DNA from: an uncultured Prevotellaceae bacterium
GTDB taxonomy: Bacteria; Bacteroidota; Bacteroidia; Bacteroidales; Muribaculaceae
Length of the DNA stretch: 40,860 bases
Direction of reading: 5' to 3'
Assembly (NCBI GenBank): GCA_946410125.1
Contig: CAMJZF010000008.1
Coordinates: 1 to 40,860 of the forward strand
A program made the position numbers and the translations under genes. The notes beneath the pieces were generated by a model. It was not told the origin of the DNA, did no database searches, and was given only the letters and a program-made list of their open reading frames with translations. Shown piece after piece: positions 30,439-39,021 of this stretch; positions within the stretch are counted from its first letter, which is position 1, and each line of letters opens with the position of its first letter.

Positions 30439-30705
30439 CTAAACTTCGTCCTTTTGCTTTTGTTTGTCAAGGATTTCCAATGCCATGTCAAGAATTGTAG
30501 GGTCGTCAAGGACAACGATGCCGCCGTCGGGTCCTGGCTCGATGTGCACGCCCATGTGAATGCCGAAGTCATAATTCGACCCGCCAAAGTAGTTTCTTAC
30601 TGTTTGAACACTGAGGTTCAGCTTCTCGGCAATCACGTGAGTGGAGCCTTCGGGCAGACTCGCCTTGATGCGGCGTAGCTCATTGAATGTAATGGTCTTG
30701 GGCAT
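30439..30705 (-). CDS. small DNA-binding protein (HTH-type)
   Basis: 88 residues: MPKTITFNELRRIKASLPEG, then STHVIAEKLNLSVQTVRNYFGG forms a helix-turn-helix (STHVIAEKLNLSVQTVRNYF), followed by a Gly/Asp-rich strand region GIHMGVHIEPGPDGGIVVLDDP and a short helix. This resembles a small DNA-binding protein family that recurs in Bacteroidetes, placed from memory. It has no sensor domain. It lies 101 bases after the PAP2 gene with a near-consensus TATCTTTA element in the gap (30758-30765), so it may be separately transcribed. Targets are unknown. Confidence 0.75.
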   Translation of the reverse strand: MPKTITFNELRRIKASLPEGSTHVIAEKLNLSVQTVRNYFGGSNYDFGIHMGVHIEPGPDGGIVVLDDPTILDMALEILDKQKQKDEV

Positions 30706-30806
30706 GATAATATTGATTTTATAATTTAGTAAAAGAGTGTATTTAAGAATTATGCTATAAAGATAGGCATTTTATCACAATTGTAAAAATTTTGAACCGT
30801 TTTTTT

Positions 30807-31475
30807 TTAGTTTGTTGTCAAAAAAACCGCCCAAACTGCAAGCAGTGTAATGTTGATGACGGCAGCATAGATGAGCTGACGGCTCTCGGCATGGCTGAAG
30901 CTTACCTTGCCCCAGTCGGGATGCTTAAGTGCGAACCATTGCAGCAGGCGATACACAACCCATGCGGCGGCAAAGCCCAGTAATGCTCCACACACGATGT
31001 CGCCCGGATAATGGACACCCAAGTAGATGCGGCTATAGCACATGAGCGTAGCCCACACCACCATGGTCCATGTGAAAAGCCGATTCTTGAAGATCATAGC
31101 AAGAAGCAGTGCAATGCCAAAACAGTTGGCGGCATGGCTCGAAACGAAGCCGTAAGGCCCTCCACGGTAGCCGTTCACGATGTGTATGGTCGAGTCGAGG
31201 TCGGGATTGTGCGATGGCCTGTCTCTCTCCACAAGAGGCTTTATAATGCTTGCCGACACTTGGTCGGCGATAAGAATTACCAGCCCGATGGCAAGCACAA
31301 CAGTCACGGTGCGCCGCCATCCCTTCTTGAAATAGAGCAGATAAACCAACATGAGAATCATGGGAATCCATGTGGCTATTTTTGTCACAAGCCACATGAA
31401 GCTGTCGAAGTAGCTTGCATGAAGGCCATTAATCGCAGAGAAGATGCCGGCGTCGAATTGTTGCAGTGCTTCCAT
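30807..31475 (-). CDS. PAP2-family membrane phosphatase
   Basis: 222 residues with about five or six membrane segments. All three phosphatase motifs are present: K79 with R86-P87 (KPLVERDRP), SSH at 112-114 (FVSSHAANC), and S148-R149 with H155 and D159 (SRIYLGVHYPGD). The enzyme should dephosphorylate undecaprenyl pyrophosphate, lipid A or phosphatidic acid at the outer face of the inner membrane. It follows the BatDE gene by 17 bases, so is likely read with the bat operon. Confidence 0.9.
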   Translation of the reverse strand: MEALQQFDAGIFSAINGLHASYFDSFMWLVTKIATWIPMILMLVYLLYFKKGWRRTVTVVLAIGLVILIADQVSASIIKPLVERDRPSHNPDLDSTIHIVNGYRGGPYGFVSSHAANCFGIALLLAMIFKNRLFTWTMVVWATLMCYSRIYLGVHYPGDIVCGALLGFAAAWVVYRLLQWFALKHPDWGKVSFSHAESRQLIYAAVINITLLAVWAVFLTTN

Positions 31476-31496
31476 GAGTTATCAGTTATTAGTTAA
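31476..31496. repeat. 7-bp-period repeat between PAP2 and BatDE genes
   Basis: GAGTTAT, CAGTTAT, TAGTTAA fill the 17-base gap and run three bases into the BatDE stop codon. It is the same heptamer family as 25829-25870, here covering a gap between two co-oriented minus-strand genes. Confidence 0.6.
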
Positions 31497-34117
31497 ATGG
31501 TTTCTATGTCCTTGCTGTGCTTGGTGACCCAGCCTGAACGGCCGTCGGTGGTCTCTATCTTGTACCAACCGTTGCCTTGACCATATTGCTTGCCGACTAC
31601 CGAGTCGACAATTTCAACCTTGGCACCCTCGGGCAGTCGGAAAGCAATGTCCTTGTCTCCCATGCGTGGAGCCTTGCCGACGGGCGCTTTGTTGGTCATG
31701 ATTATCGCATAGTTGTTGCCGGTGCAGCGGTGGTACATGTAGATTGAGCTGGCAATGGCTATTGCAGTGATGACAGCCATTGCTATGGCTCCAAAGAAGC
31801 CCACCTTTTGCATCGCTACCGAACCGGCAATGCGATAACAGGCAATGCCGGCGAGGGTGAGCAGCAGGGCAATTAATCCAATCACTGCCCAGGTGTTGCT
31901 CGACGCGTGGCTCACCCAGTCACCCATGAGGCTTGTGAAGAAGTTTGCGCCATTGTCATCAACAATCTGTGCCTTCTCTTTCACAAAGGTAAGGTTATAT
32001 CGCGCGTTGCCGTTGGCTGGGTCAAGTTTTAAAGCCCGTTCATAGCTCAAGACGGCATTTCCCCTGTCGTTAAGACGATAGTAGGCATTGCCCAGGTTGT
32101 AGTAGAGCTGTGACGAGACGCCTTCCTTGGCGGCACGCTCATACATCTCAACGGCTTTCTTGTAGTGCTTGGCGTCATAAGCCTTGTTGCCCTGTTCCAC
32201 AAAGTCGATGCCGCTTGCCATTGCCGATATTGCCACTAAGGCGGTGGCTATAAGAGTGATTGCACGCATGTTATTGTTAGATTTTCCTTTGCTGCTTTTT
32301 ACTTTTTCTAAGGTGTCGATAAGCATCGCGCAGTCGTCATAGACCTGCTGCATGTTGCCGCCCTCAAGCTCGGGAGCATATTGCGCAAACTCACAGGTCT
32401 CAAGCATCTTCATCGTGTCGCTCACGTGCTCAGGAGTAAAACCAAAGTCGTCCATGACAGTGGCGATGTTGTCCTTGCTCAGTTCCGACACGGGAATGCT
32501 GAGTTTGTCGCTCAAGTAGCCCCACAACGCCGTTAAGGTCTCGGTATAGAAGCCGTTGCGGTCGTTCTTGAGCATGAGCGCGTTGGCATTCTTGAGTCGT
32601 CGCTGGGCAAGCTTGCTGGCCCGGCGTGTGCGCATGAGCGATGTGTTGGAGCGTGTCTTTTCAATCTTGCCATAGGCTATAAGGCCTGCCACGAGGGCGA
32701 GGATGGCGAGGATGGTGAGCATCCAGTAGCCCCAGCTGGTGATGAAGAACGATTGCGACTTGCTAAGCTTGGGATTTCCCTTGTCGATGCCGCGAATGTC
32801 CATGTTGCGCAGCTTGTAGTGTGCCGAGGGCTTGCCTTCGCCCTTGCCCACCTTGAGGCTGTAGCCCTGCACTCGCAGGCTGTCGTACTGCTGGGTGGCG
32901 GTGTTGAAGTATACAAAATAAGAGTCGGGAATCTTGAAGTCGCCCATAAACTGCGGAATGAACATGTAGTCGAAGGTCACATTTCCGCTCACGTTGTTGC
33001 CGTTAGGCGACATGTTGATTTTGTTCTGTGGGTCGTAAGTGTCAAATTCCTTGGGCATTGCCACGGTGGGATTTTGAATGTATTTCAGATTGCCGGTGCC
33101 ACTCACTATAATGCTGTAAGTAGCAGGAGCATAGGTCTTGAACGTTTTGGGATTGAGGCGTGTGGCTACCGAAAACTCTCCCACGGCACCGCTAAAGTTG
33201 GCAGGCTTGGGGCTTGGCAGCGGCCTGATGTTGACACTTGCCGAGTTGCTCTGGACCTTGATGTTAACCGGCACGGGCTTGGAAATTTGTCCAAACGGGG
33301 TGCTGAACACGTCGTATTGCACCAGCTGCACATCGAAGTTTCCCGATGTAATGGTGAGCTTGCCCGATTCCTGAGGATAGAGAATACATTTCTTGAGCTC
33401 GGCGGTGGCATATCGCTTGCCGCCAACCATCTCAATCAAAGTGTAGTTGTTGCTCACCGGCAGTTCTTCAATCAGGAAGCCGTTGAACGACGGTTGCAGC
33501 GTGCAGTGGAATGCCGACACGTTGTAGCGCGTGTAGAGCTTGATGGTGCACACGACGGCTTCTTGCTCATAGACCACATCTTTCGACAGACTAATCTTGA
33601 CAAAGAAGTCGTTGGCATCGACGCCCGAACCGGCACTTTGCTTCATGGGGTCGCTATAGTCGGGGGCATCGCCGGGTGACGAGTGCTGTGGCATGGCAGG
33701 AGCCTGTTGCTGATAGGTTGGTGCTGTGTTGCCATTGCCTGAAACTATCTCTAATGTCACTGCACGGGTGCTCAGTCGCTTGCCGTTAACTACTATTGAG
33801 GCAGGTGCAATGGTGTGCTTGCCTGGGGTAACTGCCTCATAGAGCATGGTGTAGACCTTAGAGTAACTGTTGGACATGTGTCCATTGATAATAGTCGTGC
33901 TCATGCTGGTCGATTCAGTGGGACCGTAGAGCAGTCTCGCACCATCGATGCCGGGCAACGAGGGAGTGCCTCCTTCCTCGCCGTCAAGCACATATTCTAC
34001 CCTGAATTTTCCTCCCACGGCCACCCTGGTAGGGGCTTGCACCCTGAAGGTGGCGGCGTGAGCCAGGCCTAAGCCGGAAATTAAAATTAGTGATAATATA
34101 TATTTTAAAAAGCGCAT
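31493..34117 (-). CDS. BatD-BatE fusion (aerotolerance operon)
   Basis: 874 residues. The BatD part (about 1-616) has a signal peptide, long beta-rich periplasmic domains (FRVQAPTRVAVGGKFRVEYVL, YNVSAFHCTLQPSFNGFLIEEL) and a membrane segment at about 457-477, then a cytoplasmic helical region. The BatE part starts at M617 (MRAITLIATALVAISAMA, a complete signal peptide) and has TPR repeats (about 635-720, SQLYYNLGNAYYRLNDRGNAVLSYERALKLDP), two membrane segments and an SH3-like C-terminus (GWYKIETTDGRSGWVTK). In most Bacteroidales I know these are two genes. Two TAA codons lie one frame away just before the internal ATG (32271-32279), suggesting a single-base change fused them. Confidence 0.85.
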   Translation of the reverse strand: MRFLKYILSLILISGLGLAHAATFRVQAPTRVAVGGKFRVEYVLDGEEGGTPSLPGIDGARLLYGPTESTSMSTTIINGHMSNSYSKVYTMLYEAVTPGKHTIAPASIVVNGKRLSTRAVTLEIVSGNGNTAPTYQQQAPAMPQHSSPGDAPDYSDPMKQSAGSGVDANDFFVKISLSKDVVYEQEAVVCTIKLYTRYNVSAFHCTLQPSFNGFLIEELPVSNNYTLIEMVGGKRYATAELKKCILYPQESGKLTITSGNFDVQLVQYDVFSTPFGQISKPVPVNIKVQSNSASVNIRPLPSPKPANFSGAVGEFSVATRLNPKTFKTYAPATYSIIVSGTGNLKYIQNPTVAMPKEFDTYDPQNKINMSPNGNNVSGNVTFDYMFIPQFMGDFKIPDSYFVYFNTATQQYDSLRVQGYSLKVGKGEGKPSAHYKLRNMDIRGIDKGNPKLSKSQSFFITSWGYWMLTILAILALVAGLIAYGKIEKTRSNTSLMRTRRASKLAQRRLKNANALMLKNDRNGFYTETLTALWGYLSDKLSIPVSELSKDNIATVMDDFGFTPEHVSDTMKMLETCEFAQYAPELEGGNMQQVYDDCAMLIDTLEKVKSSKGKSNNNMRAITLIATALVAISAMASGIDFVEQGNKAYDAKHYKKAVEMYERAAKEGVSSQLYYNLGNAYYRLNDRGNAVLSYERALKLDPANGNARYNLTFVKEKAQIVDDNGANFFTSLMGDWVSHASSNTWAVIGLIALLLTLAGIACYRIAGSVAMQKVGFFGAIAMAVITAIAIASSIYMYHRCTGNNYAIIMTNKAPVGKAPRMGDKDIAFRLPEGAKVEIVDSVVGKQYGQGNGWYKIETTDGRSGWVTKHSKDIETI

Positions 34118-34175
34118 GATAAAAATCTTAAATATGGCAGAGGCAATTTACAGAACATCGTTAAGGAAGCAGTCG

Positions 34176-36041
34176 TTACCACTTGTAGCGGGTGTTCTGT
34201 CGTTCTTGCCTTTGTCGAGCTTTATCCATCTGATATATCTTCTGTTGTGTTTCTTTCTCCTTGTCCTGCATGGCTTTGAGCACCTGGTTGATGCTGCGCT
34301 CATCCATCTTTATGGGCTGACCTTGCTGCTGCTGACCCGACTGCTGCTGTTGCTTCTTGTCCTGGTCGCCATTTTGCTGCTTGTCCTGGTCTCCCTGATT
34401 CTGGTCTTGATTATCTTTGTTCTGATCTTGATTTTTGTCCTTGTTTTGGTCCTGATTCTTGTCCTGGTTCTGGTCTTGGTTTTGACTTTGGTTCTGATTC
34501 TGCTGTTGCTGCTCTTTGAGCTTGAGCTGTGCCATGCGCAGGTTGTAACGGGCGTCGTTGTCGCTTGGCACGCATCTCAACGACTCCTTGTAGTTGTTGA
34601 TTGCGATGTCATAGTGCTGGGCATTGTAGGCAATATTGCCCATGTTGTAATGTGCCATCGATTTCAAGGTCTTGTCCTTGGTGACCGAGGCGGCAAAGGT
34701 AAACAGCGAGTCGGCGCGTTGAAGCACGCCGGTAGTGTCGCCCTCGGGAGCCTGTCGGGTAATGGCAAGCCCCATGTTGTAGGCGGCTATTGCCGAGCTG
34801 GGGTTGGCTTCGAGAGCTTTGCTATATTCTACTTCGGCATCGGCATAGTTTTCCTCGGCAAAGAGCTTGTTGCCTTTCCTGATGTGGTTGCGCTCGGTCT
34901 TGTTAGACTCATCCTTGACAGCCGGGTCGTCTTTCCCGCAGCCGGCAAGGAAGATGCCCGACGACAGCGACACCGTTGCAATTAGTGCCATCGACAGGGC
35001 TTTCTTGCTCTTGAGCTTGAAAAAGTCGTGTTTTGCAAGCCACGGATTCTTGTAGTTGAGAAGCATCACGTTGGCAATGAGCAATATCAGTGCAATCCAA
35101 GCAAACACTGGGAACTGCTCGTCGTTTTTGGTGAAGGTAACCTGCGAGAGGCTGGTGGTGGCGAGCTTCTTGAGCGTGTCGTCAAGGACCTCAACGGCAT
35201 CGGTGGCATTGCCTTGAACGTAGGTGCCGTTTCCGGCCTTGGCAATTTGCTGGGCTTTCTCTTCATCAAGATGGGTGACAATGGCCTGGCCACTCTCGTC
35301 GGTCATGTAGCCGCCATCGTCGGTGGGGATTGGAGCACCCTCGTTGGTGCCAATGCCTATTACATTCACTTGAATGTCGTTTTGCTTGGCACGCTTGGCG
35401 GCTTCAACGGCATCGTCCTCAAAGTTTTCGGCATCGGTAATGAGAATGATGGCCTTAGAGGCTTTGCTGTTGCGCGTGAATGCCGTCATCGAGAGGTCGA
35501 TTGCCGAGCCAATGGCAGTGCCCTGGGTGGGTACCATGCTGGTCTTGATGCCGTTCAGGAACATCTTGGCACTCTGGCCGTCGATGGTCATGGGCATTTG
35601 CATGTAAGGCTTGCCTGCAAAGACCACCAGAGCCACTTTATCGTTGCGCAGGCGGTCGATGAGCTTTTCCATTATCATCTTGGAGCGTTGCAGGCGTGGC
35701 AGGCCTTGCGGGTCGCTTGTGCTGCTTGCGTTCATCGAGTTGGAGACGTCCATGGCAACCACTACCTCTATGCCGTTGAGATTGCCGGTCGATTTCTTGG
35801 CGGCACCGGCGCGGGGGCGTGCAAGCATCACCACGGCGGTGGCTATGAGCAACAAGATGAGCACCAGTCTCACTATAGGTTTGCGTGAAGATACGTCGGG
35901 CATGAGATTCTTAACCTGGTCGTCACGGCCAAAGTCGGCAAGCTTGCGCTTGCGGGCAATTCTTTCCAGCACATAGAGCCCTGCTATTGCCGGAACGAGC
36001 AGCAGCAGATATAGAAACTCTGGATTTGCAAAACTGAACAT
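34176..36041 (-). CDS. BatB-BatC fusion: VWA membrane protein plus TPR protein
   Basis: 621 residues. BatB part: N-terminal membrane segments (about 9-25, 57-75), VWA domain with MIDAS residues D98, S100, S102 (AMDVSNSM), and a membrane segment at about 312-328. The BatC part follows: a lipoprotein-like signal around residues 348-368 (ATVSLSSGIFLAGC, Cys368), TPR units (about 385-500) and a Gln/Asn/Asp/Lys-rich tail (511-575) before a short C-terminal helix. BatB and BatC are commonly separate. In the fusion the internal signal would either be an extra membrane segment or a relic. The gene lies 46 bases after batA. Confidence 0.87.
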   Translation of the reverse strand: MFSFANPEFLYLLLLVPAIAGLYVLERIARKRKLADFGRDDQVKNLMPDVSSRKPIVRLVLILLLIATAVVMLARPRAGAAKKSTGNLNGIEVVVAMDVSNSMNASSTSDPQGLPRLQRSKMIMEKLIDRLRNDKVALVVFAGKPYMQMPMTIDGQSAKMFLNGIKTSMVPTQGTAIGSAIDLSMTAFTRNSKASKAIILITDAENFEDDAVEAAKRAKQNDIQVNVIGIGTNEGAPIPTDDGGYMTDESGQAIVTHLDEEKAQQIAKAGNGTYVQGNATDAVEVLDDTLKKLATTSLSQVTFTKNDEQFPVFAWIALILLIANVMLLNYKNPWLAKHDFFKLKSKKALSMALIATVSLSSGIFLAGCGKDDPAVKDESNKTERNHIRKGNKLFAEENYADAEVEYSKALEANPSSAIAAYNMGLAITRQAPEGDTTGVLQRADSLFTFAASVTKDKTLKSMAHYNMGNIAYNAQHYDIAINNYKESLRCVPSDNDARYNLRMAQLKLKEQQQQNQNQSQNQDQNQDKNQDQNKDKNQDQNKDNQDQNQGDQDKQQNGDQDKKQQQQSGQQQQGQPIKMDERSINQVLKAMQDKEKETQQKIYQMDKARQRQERQNTRYKW

Positions 36042-36087
36042 GAATTGTATATCGTATAATTTTTATGTTATCAAAAAAACTTTGTTG

Positions 36088-37086
36088 CTAAGGTACTGTC
36101 CTGAGCACTGTGTAACGGATTATGGCGCACAGCGTGAGCAGCAACAGCAGGGCGATAGCCCAGGGCTGGTAGTTGTCATCCATCTGGTTGTGCTTTTGCA
36201 CATCCATGCGCGTCTTCTCAAGTTTGTCGATTTCGGCAAAAATATCGCTCAGCACTCTCTTGCTGGTGGCGCGGAAGTACTTGCCGCCGGTGATGCCGGC
36301 AATTTGGTTGAGCGATTTCTCGTCAATCTCCACCTTTTGGCGAGTGTATTCTATTTGGCCGGCAAAGCCCATGGTGGGGTAGAGCGCCTCGCCCATGGTG
36401 CCAACGCCAATGGCATAAACCTTGATGCCATATTTTGCTGCAATCTGGGCTGCGGTGATGGGTGCCACCACGCCTGTGTTGTTGCTGCCGTCGGTCAAGA
36501 GGATGATGCTCTTCGACTTGGCTTTGCCATCCTTGATGCGGTTGATGGCTGTGGCGATGCCGTCGCCCACGGCTGTTCCGTCTTCAAGCATGCCAATCTG
36601 CAACTCACCAATGTGGTTGACAAGGGTGGCGATGTCGTTGGTCATGGGCACTTGGGTGAATGCCTCGCCGGCAAAGATTACCAGACCAATGTTGTCGCTG
36701 GTGCGGTTGCTCACAAACTTGCTCGCCACGTCCTTGGCTGCCTCAAGACGGTTGGGATTGAAGTCCTTGGCAAGCATGCTGCCGCTCACGTCAAGCGAGA
36801 GAACGATGTCGGTGCCCTCAATGTCGGTCTTCGACCAGCTGTTGCTCGACTGTGGGCGGCACAAGATTATTACCAGGCACGCGAGGGCAAGCATCTGGAG
36901 GGCAAAGAGCACGTGTCGCATCCATTCCTTCCAGCTGCGGGGCAGCTTGTCGAAGGCCTGTGTGGTGGGCAGGCGCAGGGTGGGGTCGCTCTTGATGCTT
37001 TTCATCACGTGCCAAGCGGTGAGAGGAATTATCAGCAGCAGGAGCCATAGCAGGCCCGGGTGCATGAAGTGCATGTCACTGATCAT
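36088..37086 (-). CDS. batA: BatA, VWA-domain aerotolerance protein
   Basis: 332 residues. N-terminal motif HPGLLWLLLLIIPLTAWHV and a second membrane segment (about 60-76), then a VWA domain with MIDAS D99, S101, S103 (SLDVSGSM) and TDGSNNTG. A C-terminal membrane segment (about 308-325) closes it. BatA is the standard partner of BatB in the inner membrane. The operon was linked to aerotolerance in Bacteroides fragilis, though its molecular action is not settled. The ATG overlaps the stop of the upstream gene (ATGA), so translation is coupled. Confidence 0.92.
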   Translation of the reverse strand: MISDMHFMHPGLLWLLLLIIPLTAWHVMKSIKSDPTLRLPTTQAFDKLPRSWKEWMRHVLFALQMLALACLVIILCRPQSSNSWSKTDIEGTDIVLSLDVSGSMLAKDFNPNRLEAAKDVASKFVSNRTSDNIGLVIFAGEAFTQVPMTNDIATLVNHIGELQIGMLEDGTAVGDGIATAINRIKDGKAKSKSIILLTDGSNNTGVVAPITAAQIAAKYGIKVYAIGVGTMGEALYPTMGFAGQIEYTRQKVEIDEKSLNQIAGITGGKYFRATSKRVLSDIFAEIDKLEKTRMDVQKHNQMDDNYQPWAIALLLLLTLCAIIRYTVLRTVP

Positions 37087-38057
37087 TGCTGTGCCTCCTT
37101 TCCTTGATTTTCGTCGGCAACAGGCATTGGTCGTGTCTGCTCAACGAAGTTTATGGCTCGCTGGAACGAAATTTCGTTGTCGTCGGCAAGTGTGTGCATG
37201 TTGGCAAATTTCACAAAGTCGGCAATCTCAAGCACATTATTGAGCTGGTCGTTGGCGATGTGAGCCTCCTTGTTTTGCCTTATTTTTTCCATGATTTGTG
37301 AGGATGTCATTTCCACGGCGTTGATGCCGAAGCGGCGGTCGATGTAAACGCGCAGGATGTCGGTGAGCTCGGTGTAATATTCTTTTTCCTGACCGTTCTG
37401 CCACAGGTTGCGGCTCTTAAGCTTGTTGAGAGCCTGTATCGCCTCCTCGTAGGGCGGCAGCCGTTTCTTGACGGGCTTGAGAGGATTTAAACCTTTCTTG
37501 TACCACTTGTTGTAGGCATAGGCTCCAAAGGCTATCAGTGCCAGTGCCAAGAGCCAAGCCCACCACCAGTTGCTAATGAAGTCGGGGATGAGGTCGAGCA
37601 GCTTGAATGGCACCTCGGCAGCAGGTTTGTAGTCTTTTATCTTGCCGTTTTGGTCAACTTTTATTGAGTCGACGGTGAGAGTGAGCCGGTTGCTGCGCAG
37701 GGTGTCGTTGCCCACCACATAGAGTAGCGCAGGCAGCTGGTAGGTGCCAGGGTCGAAGGCTTGAAGCACTATGTCGCGCTTAATTTGCAAGCGGTTGTTG
37801 TCGAGGCTTGTGGTGTCGGCTTTGCCTTTGTCGGCAATTTCAACCATTGAGTTGAGCGTGTCGTCAAGCACGTTGAGCAGCAGGCCGTTAACGTTGCGGT
37901 CTTGTGTGATGTCGACGTGCAGCGTGGTGGTCTTCCCCATTAGCAGGTGGGTAGAGTCGAGCTTCACGGTGATGCTGGTGTTGCCCGCCCAAGATGTTGC
38001 AGGCAATAGCAGTGCCACGAGCATGAGAAGCTTTAGAATATGTCTCTTAAAACTCAT
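37083..38057 (-). CDS. Bat-operon membrane accessory protein (BatD-like N-terminus, DUF4381-like C-terminus)
   Basis: 324 residues. Signal peptide (1-24, ending TSWA). A beta-rich periplasmic domain (about 25-140) contains ITVKLDSTHLLMGKTTTLHVDITQD. A membrane segment at about 165-185 (WWWAWLLALALIAFGAYAYNKW) follows. The cytoplasmic helical part (about 195-324) carries LPPYEEAIQALNKLKSRNLW and YYTELTDILRVYIDRRFGINAVEMTSSQIM. The cytoplasmic part recalls DUF4381. It lies between the DUF58 gene and batA as in other Bacteroidales, and presumably links MoxR and DUF58 on the inside with the VWA proteins. Confidence 0.8.
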   Translation of the reverse strand: MSFKRHILKLLMLVALLLPATSWAGNTSITVKLDSTHLLMGKTTTLHVDITQDRNVNGLLLNVLDDTLNSMVEIADKGKADTTSLDNNRLQIKRDIVLQAFDPGTYQLPALLYVVGNDTLRSNRLTLTVDSIKVDQNGKIKDYKPAAEVPFKLLDLIPDFISNWWWAWLLALALIAFGAYAYNKWYKKGLNPLKPVKKRLPPYEEAIQALNKLKSRNLWQNGQEKEYYTELTDILRVYIDRRFGINAVEMTSSQIMEKIRQNKEAHIANDQLNNVLEIADFVKFANMHTLADDNEISFQRAINFVEQTRPMPVADENQGKEAQQ

Positions 38058-38071
38058 TTTTTCTCTTATTA

Positions 38072-38938
38072 TCAGCGATTCTTAAACAACGCCATGAGCG
38101 ATTTTACATAGTCTTCGTCGGTAGCCACTTGGGCAAGGTCAACGTTGCTGCGGGTGAGGGTGTCGCTCATCACCTGCTGGCGATCGTACCACCAGCGGTC
38201 GTAGGCCTGACGCACTCGCCGGCTGCCAGTGTCGATCCACCTCTCGGTTCCATGCTCGGCATCTTTTACCTTTATAAGGCCTATGTTTGGCAACTTTGCC
38301 TCGCGTTTGTCATAGACCTGCACAGCTATCACGTCGTGCTTGTGGTTGGCAATCGACAAGCTTTGGTAATAGTCGTTGGAGTCGAGGAAGTCGCTGATGA
38401 AGAATGCCGTGCAGCGTTTCTTTTGAGAGTTGGTCAGGTATTTCAGGGCAAGGTTGATGTCGGTGCCGTTGTTCTCGGGCTGGAAGTTAAGCAGCTCGCT
38501 AATGACGAGCAGGATGTGCTTGCGCCCCTTTTGCGGTGGAATAAACTTCTCAATCTTGTCGCTGAAGAGTATCACGCCCACCTTGTCGTTGTTCTCGATA
38601 GCCGAGAAAGCCAGGGTGGCGGCAATCTCTGTCATTATTTCCTGCTTCGATTGACCCACGGCACCAAAGTTCTTGCTGCCGCTCACGTCAACAACGAGCA
38701 TCACTGTGAGTTCGCGCTCTTCTTCATAGACCTTCACGTAAGGGTGATTCTGGCGTGCGGTGACGTTCCAGTCGATGTCGCGCACGTCATCGCCATACTG
38801 ATACTCTCGCACCTCGCTAAAGGTCATGCCACGACCCTTGAAGGCCGTGTGATATTCCCCGGCAAAGATGTTTTGAGACAGCCCCTTGGCCTTTATCTCA
38901 ATTTTGCGAACTTTTTTCAACAATTCACTCCGTTCCAT
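38072..38938 (-). CDS. DUF58 domain protein of the bat operon
   Basis: 288 residues. The DUF58 signature REYQYGDDVRDIDWNVTAR is at 44-62. A VWA-like fold follows, with metal site D84, S86, S88 (VVDVSGSKN) and the late FFISDF segment. There is no membrane segment. DUF58 proteins accompany MoxR ATPases and are thought to be adaptor or client proteins. It lies 83 bases downstream of the moxR-like gene, the gap holding a heptamer repeat, and 14 bases before the next gene. Confidence 0.9.
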   Translation of the reverse strand: MERSELLKKVRKIEIKAKGLSQNIFAGEYHTAFKGRGMTFSEVREYQYGDDVRDIDWNVTARQNHPYVKVYEEERELTVMLVVDVSGSKNFGAVGQSKQEIMTEIAATLAFSAIENNDKVGVILFSDKIEKFIPPQKGRKHILLVISELLNFQPENNGTDINLALKYLTNSQKKRCTAFFISDFLDSNDYYQSLSIANHKHDVIAVQVYDKREAKLPNIGLIKVKDAEHGTERWIDTGSRRVRQAYDRWWYDRQQVMSDTLTRSNVDLAQVATDEDYVKSLMALFKNR

Positions 38939-38994
38939 TGTTTGGAAACTTTTTTCTCAACCTATTTTCCCTTAACCAGAATTCCTAATTGTAT

Positions 38995-39015
38995 CAACTG
39001 AAAACTGATTACTGA
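38995..39015. repeat. 7-bp-period repeat between moxR-like and DUF58 genes
   Basis: On the plus strand CAACTGA, AAACTGA, TTACTGA stand in tandem; on the minus strand they read TCAGTAA, TCAGTTT, TCAGTTG. It is the same heptamer family as 25829-25870, in the reverse orientation. Confidence 0.7.
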
Positions 39016-39021
39016 GAACTC

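Noticed and set aside
32753-33679. 308-codon open frame on the plus strand opposite the BatD part
   Set aside because: Pure antisense shadow of a confident gene. No start context, no family resemblance.
34116-34985. 289-codon plus-strand frame rich in Leu/Val
   Set aside because: It is the antisense translation of the Gln/Asn/Asp repeat of BatC. Repeated LVLILVL is an artefact.
36040-38999. Long plus-strand frames opposite BatA and DUF58
   Set aside because: They follow the codon bias of the true minus-strand genes and have no recognisable domains.
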